DNA of 64,000 nucleotides from CAZKBP01 sp964551015 (lineage in GTDB: Bacteria; Bacteroidota; Bacteroidia; Cytophagales; Microscillaceae). The notes beneath the pieces are model-generated. The model was not told the DNA's origin and ran no database searches. It saw only the letters and a list, made by a program, of their open reading frames with translations. Location of the stretch: positions 1 to 64,000 of the forward strand of contig CAZKBP010000012.1 in NCBI GenBank assembly GCA_964551015.1, given 5' to 3'. Positions 25,655 through 33,710 of this stretch are shown here, piece by piece (the first letter of the stretch is position 1; every line of letters starts with the position of its first letter). The translations under genes and the position numbers were made by a program.

Positions 25655-26806
25655 TTATATTTCTTCCAAAGCTACTGCTGCCAAAGTTAATTTTGCATCT
25701 AGCTTTATGGCTTTTTTGTAGCTTTTCTTGGCCAAACGACGGTTATTTTTGCGCTCATAGGCTTGCCCCATCAGGTAATAAGTAAAGGCATCTTTGGGAT
25801 ATTTTTTCAAAGTGCGATTGATGTAAAGAATGGCTTCATCCACCCGCCTTAATGCCAGATAAGAAAGAATCACGCGCTGCCAATCCTTTAAGCTAAATTG
25901 TTCTTCCTGAGCATATTCTTGGTAAATAGGAAAGATATTTAGCGCGTGAAAGCGAGGAAGTTGATCACGAAAGGTGGCTTGGTTACGAAGTAAATCTGAA
26001 AGTAAATCTGCTGCTAACGAATCTCTGTTGATCTGTAAATTAGCTTGGATTAAATCGGGGTAAGCCATCCAAAAACCAGCTAGCTGGCTTTGTAAAGAAT
26101 CTAATCGCTGATTGGCCGTAGTTGCTGCGGAATTCGTGCCCAAACTCCGCACCTGCCCTAGTGCTTTTTGCTGAGTATAAGCCTGTTGTAGCATCACGAA
26201 GGGCTGGCTGGCAAAGTCAATCCGTAAATCCACCTGTTCCTCGTCAGAAATGACCTGCAAACGTGCTGATTGCCAGTACGCACTGGCGCTAACGGCTCGA
26301 GCTGCTCTGAGCAAACGCTCTCCCAAAGCACCATCTACCTTCTCGAATAGATCCGAAGGATTGCCTTTCTTCGGGCTTGAGGATAAATTTCGCTCCATCA
26401 CGATAAGTTCTTGCTCACTGCTGATGTGACTAGCCAAAGGTAAATACTTCCACCCTGACCCCAAATTGGTAGAGCTTCGCTCCCGGCTCATGATTGCTAT
26501 CTGATCATAAAGCGAGTCTGAGGCAGATAAAAGATGGTGAAGGTCGGTTCTGGGCGATTCTTTTTTTAGCCAAGCCGGAATAGGTGGGAAAGCTACCTGC
26601 ACGCCTGCTTGGCTAATGTTCGCATACACGGAGGTACTGGCTACCTCCGTACTCAAAATGAGTAAGCCGTAATGGTCAGTTCCTAGCTCGTGTGCTACCA
26701 GCGCGAAGTAAGACTGATCCGTATTTTTAGGTAAGAAGTCTTGGCCGAACAAAGTCCAGAAGCTAAGCCAAGTATAAGTGAGAATCAGCAGCAAGAGTCG
26801 TTTCAT
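25655..26806 (-). CDS. Exported hypothetical protein with C-terminal TPR-like repeats
   Basis: A 383-residue protein with a signal peptide (KRLLLLILTYTWLSFWTLFGQ). The middle part is unassigned. The last 75 residues contain at least one tetratricopeptide repeat (FTYYLMGQAYERKNNRRLAK and following), preceded by helices that may form another. It probably acts in the periplasm or at the outer membrane in protein-protein contacts. The unrelated moaD gene is divergent, 73 bp away. Confidence 0.75.
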   Translation of the reverse strand: MKRLLLLILTYTWLSFWTLFGQDFLPKNTDQSYFALVAHELGTDHYGLLILSTEVASTSVYANISQAGVQVAFPPIPAWLKKESPRTDLHHLLSASDSLYDQIAIMSRERSSTNLGSGWKYLPLASHISSEQELIVMERNLSSSPKKGNPSDLFEKVDGALGERLLRAARAVSASAYWQSARLQVISDEEQVDLRIDFASQPFVMLQQAYTQQKALGQVRSLGTNSAATTANQRLDSLQSQLAGFWMAYPDLIQANLQINRDSLAADLLSDLLRNQATFRDQLPRFHALNIFPIYQEYAQEEQFSLKDWQRVILSYLALRRVDEAILYINRTLKKYPKDAFTYYLMGQAYERKNNRRLAKKSYKKAIKLDAKLTLAAVALEEI

Positions 26807-26879
26807 CCGAATGTAGATTAAGCAATTATTTATTTATATTTGAAGAAATATGCCTGATTATAATAAATCATCCGAAAGC

Positions 26880-27122
26880 ATGAAACTGAACATTAAACTT
26901 TTTGGCATCGCCCGCCAAATCATTGGCTCCCATGATCTAGCCTTAGAAGTAGAGCCAAACACAACCGTACAAGCCCTGAAAGAAAAACTCCACCAAGATT
27001 ATCCTGATTTTGCTCGCCTGAATAGCCTGATGGTCGCTGTCAATGCAGATTACGCCGAAGATGACCAGACTTTGCAAACAAACGATGAAATCGCGCTGAT
27101 TCCTCCCGTAAGTGGGGGGTAA
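26880..27122 (+). CDS. moaD: Molybdopterin synthase sulfur-carrier subunit MoaD
   Basis: An 80-residue ubiquitin-fold protein. I place the start at ATG 26880 (MKLNIKLFGIARQIIG) rather than 26850, because this matches the family length. It ends in the di-glycine tail IPPVSGG, whose C-terminal Gly is thiocarboxylated to donate sulfur to molybdopterin. VAVNADYAEDDQTLQTNDEIALIPP is the usual preceding segment (shown in two adjoining parts: VAVNADYAEDDQTL and QTNDEIALIPP). It is followed 50 bp later by moaE, its partner. Confidence 0.94.
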   Translation: MKLNIKLFGIARQIIGSHDLALEVEPNTTVQALKEKLHQDYPDFARLNSLMVAVNADYAEDDQTLQTNDEIALIPPVSGG

Positions 27123-27172
27123 GTTTAATCACACGAAGACGCGCACGCATGATTATCTGTAAATGTACCACT

Positions 27173-27586
27173 ATGAACTTCAAAATCAGTGCAGAAAGCC
27201 TAGATACTCAAGCGATTATTCGCTTAGCCGAGTCAGCACAAGCGGGAGCCGTGGCCGTTTTTATCGGTACGGTTCGTAATAAAACCAAGCACAAAAAGGT
27301 AATTTCTCTGGAATACGAAGCCTATGAAGAGATGGCCATCAAAAAAATGGAAGAGATTGCCCAAAAAGCTCAGCAGAAATGGCCGATTCAAGCGCTAGCT
27401 ATCCACCACCGTGTTGGCAAATTAGCAATAGGAGAAGCGGCGGTAGTAGTGGCTGTTTCTACTCCTCACCGCCGAGAATCTTTCGAGGCTTGTCAATTTT
27501 TGATTGATACGCTGAAAGAAGTCGTACCCATTTGGAAAAAAGAAATCCATGAAGATGGCGAAGTGTGGGTGGCGGCACATCCTTAA
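27173..27586 (+). CDS. moaE: Molybdopterin synthase catalytic subunit MoaE
   Basis: A 137-residue protein starting MNFKISAESLDTQAI (an in-frame ATG at 27149 would add 8 residues). FIGTVRNKTKHKKVISLEYE (about 32-51) is the family hallmark. HRVGKLAIGEAAVVVAVSTP and HRRESFEAC follow, and the catalytic Lys is in VPIWKKEIHEDGE-W. With MoaD it inserts the dithiolene sulfurs into precursor Z. The other moa genes are not in the window. Confidence 0.95.
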   Translation: MNFKISAESLDTQAIIRLAESAQAGAVAVFIGTVRNKTKHKKVISLEYEAYEEMAIKKMEEIAQKAQQKWPIQALAIHHRVGKLAIGEAAVVVAVSTPHRRESFEACQFLIDTLKEVVPIWKKEIHEDGEVWVAAHP

Positions 27587-27610
27587 GGGATCGCCATCTA
27601 TAATTTGCGA

Positions 27611-28540
27611 TTACTTATTCAGCTTTCCTCCTCGGTCAATATCGTACATGAGTTGTCCTCTTTGGTTCCACTCGCGGAGTAGCTTCGCCTCTTTGTCTTC
27701 CCACCAGTAGAGTGGATAGAGCATATCTTTTTTTCTTTGGCGAGTTTCATACCATTCGCGCCACATTTTTACTTTTTTATCATTTTCATATTCGCCTTCC
27801 ATGGCCATGACCCCGTTTTCGTAGAAAAGATAATACTTACCTTGTCTGCGACCGTGTTGGATGGGCATTACCTCTTTGACCTTGGTTTTGGCAGCATCGT
27901 AATAGGTGATTTTAGAATCAGCGGGATGGCCTAGATCGTATTTGAGTTTTTCCATCAGGGTAAAGTTACGATCATATTCCTTCCATTTGCCGTGTTTGGT
28001 TCCCTTATAAAAGTAACCCTCTTCTCGCTTTTCACGATTACGATATTTGGCGTAGGGGCCGTGGAGGAGCAGAATTTTTTTACCCTTCTTGAGATAAGTT
28101 TTGATTGTATAATAATCCTTGTGGCGGATTTTGCGGTCTTTTATGTCATAATAATAAATATCTTGCTGGTAGGGATCGTCCATGAGATAGCTGGGCTCTA
28201 TAAAGCGAAAAACCTCGGTATCTGTGTAAGAGCGAGTGGCATTCTTGGTAAATCCGCCCTTGGTTTTAATGCCAAGATAGATTTTTTTCTTTTTTTTCTT
28301 GTTCCGCTTCCGTTGGTTCCGTTTTTCTTCTTCTTTGGCAAGGTTGAGTTCCTCCTCACTCAGCTCGAGTTCTACATTGGGAATGCTATCACTTTCCAGT
28401 ATGTCTTCGTCGAGAGTGAGTGCTTCTTTTTCAGACTTCTTTTTTTTCTTTCCTTTTTTTTGGGCGTAAGTATCCACAGCAGATAAGATACTGATTGTTA
28501 TACTCAAAATCAGGATACTTAGAGATTTCATACGAACCAT
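27611..28540 (-). CDS. Exported protein with MORN-variant (YwqK-like) repeats
   Basis: A 309-residue protein with a signal peptide (LSILILSITISILSAVDTYA) followed by a very Lys/Glu-rich linker (GKKKKKSEKEALTLDED and EKRNQRKRNKKKKKK). The C-terminal half contains MORN-variant repeats: GYFYKGTKHGKWKEYDR, RRQGKYYLFYENGVMAMEGEY and VKMWREWYE. Such proteins are often labelled toxin-antitoxin YwqK antitoxin, but nothing here supports a toxin pair. A surface or periplasmic structural role is likely. Convergent with moaE (24 bp). Confidence 0.8.
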   Translation of the reverse strand: MVRMKSLSILILSITISILSAVDTYAQKKGKKKKKSEKEALTLDEDILESDSIPNVELELSEEELNLAKEEEKRNQRKRNKKKKKKIYLGIKTKGGFTKNATRSYTDTEVFRFIEPSYLMDDPYQQDIYYYDIKDRKIRHKDYYTIKTYLKKGKKILLLHGPYAKYRNREKREEGYFYKGTKHGKWKEYDRNFTLMEKLKYDLGHPADSKITYYDAAKTKVKEVMPIQHGRRQGKYYLFYENGVMAMEGEYENDKKVKMWREWYETRQRKKDMLYPLYWWEDKEAKLLREWNQRGQLMYDIDRGGKLNK

Positions 28541-28723
28541 AGTGTTTGTATTGTGATTTTTATGCTAGAGACGATATGCGAAGAAAAATGATTTCTTCGG
28601 GAGCAATCTCAGAGAGATTTAGAGAGGTAGTGATGCTTCAAATTAGCAGTTTTTTAGGTGAGAACTCGAGACAAAATTATAAAAAAGGTGAGAAAACGAA
28701 AAATTCTAGACCGATTAAACAAT

Positions 28724-28754
28724 AAAAAAACCTACTCTTAAAGAGCAGGCTTTT
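28724..28754 (-). terminator. Intrinsic terminator after the small lipoprotein gene
   Basis: On the minus strand the stem CCTGCTC/GAGTAGG (one G-U pair) with a 5-nt loop is followed by seven T. It lies about 40 bp after the stop of the gene at 28793. Confidence 0.75.
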
Positions 28755-28792
28755 CCGTGGCTTTTAGATTGTGGATTTAGATTCTTTGATAA

Positions 28793-29026
28793 TTACTCGG
28801 TAACAGTCGTATCTACTTCACCAACCGCCACGCTGTCTACTTCTACACCTGAGGTATCTGCCTCTTCTTCCATTGTAGACTCTACTTCTTCTGTCATAGA
28901 TTCTTCTTCCTGAGTCAGGCTATCAGTCACCTCTTCGGTTTCTTCTGTGCTTTCCTCGGTGCCACCGCAGTAAGTAAGTCCCAACATACCCAAGGTAATC
29001 AGGAACATATACATCAATTTTCTCAT
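28793..29026 (-). CDS. Small acidic lipoprotein
   Basis: A 77-residue protein. The signal peptide MRKLMYMFLITLGMLGLTYC ends in a lipobox-like LTYC-GG, so the mature protein would be an N-acylated peptide of about 58 residues. It is extremely rich in Glu, Thr, Ser and Val (for example TEESTEETEEVTDS) with no basic residues. It is probably disordered and surface- or periplasm-facing. No family known. It has its own terminator and is likely monocistronic. Confidence 0.8.
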   Translation of the reverse strand: MRKLMYMFLITLGMLGLTYCGGTEESTEETEEVTDSLTQEEESMTEEVESTMEEEADTSGVEVDSVAVGEVDTTVTE

Positions 29027-29247
29027 AAAATTTACGTGTTTTTTTAAGTGGTTTTTAATTCTAAATCACTTTTTATACAAGCGATTCACAAAAGTAACCC
29101 ATCCGGAAAAAAAAATTTTTTAGGGGTTACTTTTGGCAGTTTATACTATTAATAATAAGATTAGCTAACAGGTTGCGTTTCTCTTTATGGTGGGATATTG
29201 TTTAGTATATTGTAACTTCACCACCTGTAACTAATCTATCTAGATGC

Positions 29248-29826
29248 ATGAGCTCAAGAGCTGACTATTCAGAGCAGGAGTTGATTGTGGGCATCCGACG
29301 TGATGATCCTAAAGCTTTGGGTCAGGTCTATCGTAATCATTATCCAAGCATTGCAAACTTGATTCGAAGTAATAATGGAACCGAACAGGAGGCAAAGGAT
29401 ATTTACCAAGAGGCCGTGATCGTGCTTTATGAGAAGCTTAAGTCACCTGAATTTGAACTTACCTGCCAAATCAGCACTTTTCTCTATGCCGTAAGTCGCC
29501 GACTTTGGCTAAAGCGTTTATCTGAAAAAAATAAATTTAGTGGTAATCTTACCGAAACGGAGTCTTATTTGCATTTAGATACCGTGGAGCAAGAAGCGGA
29601 AGAAAGCGAAAAGAGGTTCGAGATCATGGCGCAAGCCCTAGATAAGCTAGGAGAACCCTGTAAAACCGTTCTGGAAGATTTCTATTTGAAAAAAATGTCT
29701 ATGCAGGAGATTACCGATAAAATGGGTTATACGAACCCTGATAATGCCAAAAATCAAAAGTATAAGTGCCTACAAAGGCTTAAAAAGCTTTTTTTTCAAG
29801 AATATAAAACCAGTGACCGCTATTGA
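29248..29826 (+). CDS. ECF-type sigma-70 family sigma factor
   Basis: A 192-residue protein with sigma region 2 (YRNHYPSIANLIRSNNGTEQ, EAKDIYQEAVIVLYEKL) at about 30-75 and region 4 (LGEPCKTVLEDFYLKKMSMQEI then TDKMGY) at about 130-160, with the usual spacing and no region 3. It directs RNA polymerase to a small regulon. The next gene, 93 bp on, codes for a membrane protein with an N-terminal region like an anti-sigma factor, so the two probably form a sigma/anti-sigma pair (inference). Confidence 0.93.
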   Translation: MSSRADYSEQELIVGIRRDDPKALGQVYRNHYPSIANLIRSNNGTEQEAKDIYQEAVIVLYEKLKSPEFELTCQISTFLYAVSRRLWLKRLSEKNKFSGNLTETESYLHLDTVEQEAEESEKRFEIMAQALDKLGEPCKTVLEDFYLKKMSMQEITDKMGYTNPDNAKNQKYKCLQRLKKLFFQEYKTSDRY

Positions 29827-29919
29827 ATCAAGTACTTAGTGGTATGGTACACATATTTATCAAATTGAATTACTAAACCAAAGTTAAAATCTCGAGAGCT
29901 TCGTAAATACAAGAGTAAG

Positions 29920-31047
29920 ATGGACCCCGAAGAAAGATACGAATTGATTATCCCCTATTTGGAAGGTGAACTAGATGCTTCCCAAAAAGCAGAATTCGAG
30001 CTTGCCTTGCAACACGATTCTCAACTTGCCCAAGAAACCGAGGAGTACAGATTAATCCTACAGACCTTAGAGTCAAAACACCGCAGCAATTCTCTAAAAC
30101 CTGTACTAGAGGCCATCCATCAGGAAATGGACGAAACACCAGAGGAAAAAGAAAAAGCTTCTCACTTCAAAATCTATCTCCCGCATCCACGGAATATCTG
30201 GAAAAAATATGCCTCTACCATTGCCGTTGCCGCTTCGGTCGCTTTGATCTCGGTGCTGACTACGATGTATATGTTGGATAACGTACGCTCCCTCGAGCAA
30301 AAACAGTCAACCAATTATCGCTCCTTGCGCAGAGATCTGAACGCCGTAAAACGTACTCAAAATCGCATTGTTCGTAATCAGAAAAAAGAAGCCATCAAAG
30401 AAAAACAACCCGTACGTCAGTACGGAGCCACTGCTTTCGTGATTGCGGCCAATGGCTACTTGGTTACGAACTATCACGTTGTCAAAAATGCCGATTCAAT
30501 TTACGTGGAAACACGACGCGATACGCTGCTTCGTTTTCCCGTGGTAGAAGTGTTCAGTGATCGTAAAAGAGATTTATCTATCCTTAAAATAGAAGACCCA
30601 GAGTTTATTGGTTTTGCCGAATTGCCCTATACATTTCGTGAGGAAGAGGCAGATCTAGGGGAGCCCGTTTATACCTTGGCTTATCCCCGTCGTGAAATTG
30701 TTTACGGCGAAGGCTCAGTCAGTGCGCACTCTGGTTATCTGGGCGATACGGCTACTTATCAGATTTCTATTCCTGTCAACCCTGGAAACAGCGGAGGGCC
30801 TCTTTTAGATGAATACGGTAACCTGCTGGGAATCGTATCGGGTAAACATACCAATATGGACGGTGCGGCCTTTGCAGTCAAAGCTAGGTATTTGAGAGCA
30901 GCCGTAGATTCCTTGCAAAGCCAAAACACGGATCATCAACTGTGGATGCCTCAGAAAAATGCCATTCAATTTCTCAAAAGACCAGAACAAGTAAAACGTC
31001 TGCAAGACTTTGTCTTCATTGTGAAAGTATATAACAGTCGAGATTAG
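29920..31047 (+). CDS. Anti-sigma-like N-terminus, membrane helix and trypsin-like (S1C) serine protease
   Basis: A 375-residue protein. Residues 1-60 (ELIIPYLEGELDASQKAEFE, LQHDSQLAQETEEYRLIL) look like the cytosolic helical part of anti-sigma factors, without a zinc-binding HxxxCxxC. One membrane helix is at about 88-113 (YASTIAVAASVALISVLTTM). After a coiled linker comes a chymotrypsin-fold protease: His in LVTNYHVVKNA, Asp in RKRDLSILKIE, and Ser in NPGNSGGPLLDEYG (about 290). No PDZ domain follows, unlike DegP. A periplasmic protease tied to a cytosolic sigma-binding domain suggests a one-protein stress sensor for the ECF sigma factor just upstream (inference). Confidence 0.88.
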   Translation: MDPEERYELIIPYLEGELDASQKAEFELALQHDSQLAQETEEYRLILQTLESKHRSNSLKPVLEAIHQEMDETPEEKEKASHFKIYLPHPRNIWKKYASTIAVAASVALISVLTTMYMLDNVRSLEQKQSTNYRSLRRDLNAVKRTQNRIVRNQKKEAIKEKQPVRQYGATAFVIAANGYLVTNYHVVKNADSIYVETRRDTLLRFPVVEVFSDRKRDLSILKIEDPEFIGFAELPYTFREEEADLGEPVYTLAYPRREIVYGEGSVSAHSGYLGDTATYQISIPVNPGNSGGPLLDEYGNLLGIVSGKHTNMDGAAFAVKARYLRAAVDSLQSQNTDHQLWMPQKNAIQFLKRPEQVKRLQDFVFIVKVYNSRD

Positions 31048-31063
31048 AGAAGATTTCCATAAT

Positions 31064-32395
31064 TTAATCGGCTATCTTAGCTAGACTCTCTCGATAAGGT
31101 TGCATACTGGAAGCGATCAGGATAGCCGCCAGCGAAAGTGCTACAGAAGAAACTAAGGCCAAAGAATAACCCACCGCTTGGTCATCTGCAAAAACATATT
31201 GCGTGACCAAGGCCACGATGCTGGGTCCCATTCCCAAACCAATGATATTTACGATGAATAAAAAAAAAGCAGAGGCTTGAGCGCGCATCAAGGGTGGAGT
31301 TACTTCCTGTACCACGGCTGTCCCTGTACCCACCCCAAAACTAGAAAAGAAGGGAATAGGAATGAGAAAAAGTATCACATTCTGCTCTGTAGCCAAAAAA
31401 GGGAAGATCGTCACTAAGATTAAAAGCCCTATCAATGCGATTAAAATCACGATCTGCCGACCGTTGATATAGCCCCGATTGACCAAATAGTCTGCCAAAC
31501 GCCCACCACAAACAATGCCGATGGTCGCGAAAACGGTTACACTCAATCCATAGGTCAATCCCACATCTATCTTGGACCATCCGAAATTACGCATCAAAAA
31601 AGCAGGAATCCAATAACCTCCACTGTAAGTAGATACGGTGAGTAGAGCAAAACCAAAATTATGTCGAAGGACAATCTGGCGGTTTTCCTTAAAATATTGA
31701 TATAAGTCTTGAAGTGAGGCCGTCTTTTTTTGACCATATCCTGTTAATCTACGTTCGGGTTCTTTTACGGTCAGCAAAAGCAGAGCGATTAATAATCCGG
31801 GCAAGCCCACCATGAAAAACACCATTTGCCAAGAATACACCTCCCCCACTAGAGGCAGCTCCCAAATTCGTTGTTTTTCAGCCAACTCGGCTACAAACCC
31901 ACCTAATAATAAAGCTAAACCCGAACCCAAGTAAATCCCCATAGAATAAACACTCATGGCCGTGGCTAATTTTCGCTTTGGGAAATAGTCGGCAATCATG
32001 GAATAAGCCGCCGGAGATAGAGCCGCTTCGCCTACCCCCACCCCCACGCGGGCTAAGAAGAACTGTACGTAATTCTTCACTAAACCACAGGCTGCTGTCA
32101 TCAGACTCCAAATCAATACCCCTACCACGATAATATTCCGGCGGCTGTGGCGGTCGGCCAAGCGGCCAATGGGCAAGCCCAGAATAGTGTAGAAAATAGC
32201 AAAGCTAAATCCCATCAACAGACTCATCTGAAATTCACTGATGGCCAAATCACGGCGGATATCGTCTACTAAGAGGCTCAGAATTTGACGATCAATAAAA
32301 GAAGAGATGTAGGCAATCATCAAGACCACCACCACGTACCACGCGTAGGCAGGACGAGGATACGCTGAGGCTTCTGGCTTTTTTTCTGGCTCCAT
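31064..32395 (-). CDS. Major facilitator superfamily transporter
   Basis: About 443 residues from ATG at 32395 (an upstream in-frame ATG at 32431 is less likely). It has twelve hydrophobic segments. The MFS signature between helices 2 and 3 is GLPIGRLADRHSRRN, with a mirror copy CGGRLADYLVNRG after the central loop. The order and the FIDRQILSLLVDDIRRDL start of helix 1 fit the spinster-like/anion-cation symporter branch. It is an inner-membrane carrier with unknown substrate. The alcohol dehydrogenase gene diverges from it. Confidence 0.92.
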   Translation of the reverse strand: MEPEKKPEASAYPRPAYAWYVVVVLMIAYISSFIDRQILSLLVDDIRRDLAISEFQMSLLMGFSFAIFYTILGLPIGRLADRHSRRNIIVVGVLIWSLMTAACGLVKNYVQFFLARVGVGVGEAALSPAAYSMIADYFPKRKLATAMSVYSMGIYLGSGLALLLGGFVAELAEKQRIWELPLVGEVYSWQMVFFMVGLPGLLIALLLLTVKEPERRLTGYGQKKTASLQDLYQYFKENRQIVLRHNFGFALLTVSTYSGGYWIPAFLMRNFGWSKIDVGLTYGLSVTVFATIGIVCGGRLADYLVNRGYINGRQIVILIALIGLLILVTIFPFLATEQNVILFLIPIPFFSSFGVGTGTAVVQEVTPPLMRAQASAFFLFIVNIIGLGMGPSIVALVTQYVFADDQAVGYSLALVSSVALSLAAILIASSMQPYRESLAKIAD

Positions 32396-32497
32396 GGGAA
32401 TTTCATTTATTTTAGCTGGAAATGTAAACAATTAATTATTAATTTTTGACCTCAAAATTCTGTTTTCTGCTCAACATCACACTATTCTAAGTACATC

Positions 32498-33643
32498 ATG
32501 GAAAATTTTATCTCTTATAATCCCACTAAACTTATCTTTGGCAAGGGAAGCATTCGCAAAATTGGTAAAGAATCAAGTCGCTATGGTACACGTGCTCTAC
32601 TCCTGATTGGTAAAGGGTCTGTCAAGAAAAATGGAATATTAGACCAAATTACAGATGAACTCGTGAAGGCAGGAACGGAGTTTTCTATCTATGAAGGAAT
32701 CAAATCTAACCCGGTCTACCAAGATGCCGATGAAGCCGTGGCTGTGGCCAAGGAGTTTCGTACGGATATGATTATTGCCGTGGGGGGAGGCTCGGTCATT
32801 GACTCGGCCAAAGCCATCGCTATGGGCTACTTCGTTGAGCACTCGATCTGGGATTTTTACACCGGAAAAGCCGACAAACCCCAGAAGACATTGCCCATTC
32901 TTTGCGTGCTAACCTTAGCCGCCACTGGCTCGGAAATGAACCCTTATAGCGTCATCCAAAATGACGAAGAGGGCTATAAAGCCTCTTTTGGTAATTTGTT
33001 GCTTTATCCTAAGACCTCTTTCTTGGTTCCAGAATTTACTTACAGCGTGCCTCCTAACTACACGGCCTACGGTGTGGCAGACTTAATTTCGCACGCAATG
33101 GAAGCTTACTTTGACACGAGCGATGCTCCCTTGAGCAACCATATTGCCAGCGATATTATCAAGCTGGCTTTCGAGTATGGACGCCGAGTGATGGCCGAAC
33201 CAGAAAGCTACGAAGCCCGCGCTAATATCATGTGGCTCGCTACGATGGCACTCAACGGAACCTTAGATGGAGGCAAGCGTGGAGGTGATTGGGGTGTTCA
33301 TAATATTGAGCATAGTTTGAGTGTGCTTTACGACATACCGCACGGCGCGGGACTGTCTGTGGTCTACCCAGCTTGGCTCAAGCATTTCCGAAATCAGATT
33401 GAAGGCAAGTTAGATTTCTTGGCTACGCGAGTACTGGGGGAGGGTCATCAGGCAGATGATTATATTCAAGCTCTGGAAGACTTTTACACGGAAATTAATA
33501 CGCCCATTCGCCTTTCTCAGGCAGAGATTTCCCGAGAAGAGCATCCCAGAATCTTGGAAAATCTCAAGCAAAATAAAGCCAATGGCTATTTCTTCAAAAT
33601 GACCGAAGCAGACTATCAGGCGATTATTAATTTAATGGCTTAG
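32498..33643 (+). CDS. Iron-containing alcohol dehydrogenase (butanol dehydrogenase-like)
   Basis: A 381-residue protein of the group III alcohol dehydrogenase family. The N-terminus NFISYNPTKLIFGKGSI is typical of BdhA/YqhD. The NAD(P)-binding loop is IAVGGGSVIDSAKAIA (about 93-108). Metal ligands lie in GVADLISHAMEAYF (Asp and His), NIEHSLSVLYDIPHGAGLSV (two His) and the following segment. It oxidises or reduces small alcohols and aldehydes in the cytosol with NAD(P)(H) and a divalent metal. It lies 67 bp upstream of porZ. Confidence 0.94.
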   Translation: MENFISYNPTKLIFGKGSIRKIGKESSRYGTRALLLIGKGSVKKNGILDQITDELVKAGTEFSIYEGIKSNPVYQDADEAVAVAKEFRTDMIIAVGGGSVIDSAKAIAMGYFVEHSIWDFYTGKADKPQKTLPILCVLTLAATGSEMNPYSVIQNDEEGYKASFGNLLLYPKTSFLVPEFTYSVPPNYTAYGVADLISHAMEAYFDTSDAPLSNHIASDIIKLAFEYGRRVMAEPESYEARANIMWLATMALNGTLDGGKRGGDWGVHNIEHSLSVLYDIPHGAGLSVVYPAWLKHFRNQIEGKLDFLATRVLGEGHQADDYIQALEDFYTEINTPIRLSQAEISREEHPRILENLKQNKANGYFFKMTEADYQAIINLMA

Positions 33644-33710
33644 GGATTCCTGGGCAAGGAACTATACTTTTTTGATAGGTGGTTTATAAATTGCGTCAAA
33701 AGTAAGAACC

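Noticed and set aside
27611..28540. YwqK toxin-antitoxin antitoxin
   Set aside because: The repeats match the MORN-variant family that carries this label, but the protein is exported and has no toxin partner.
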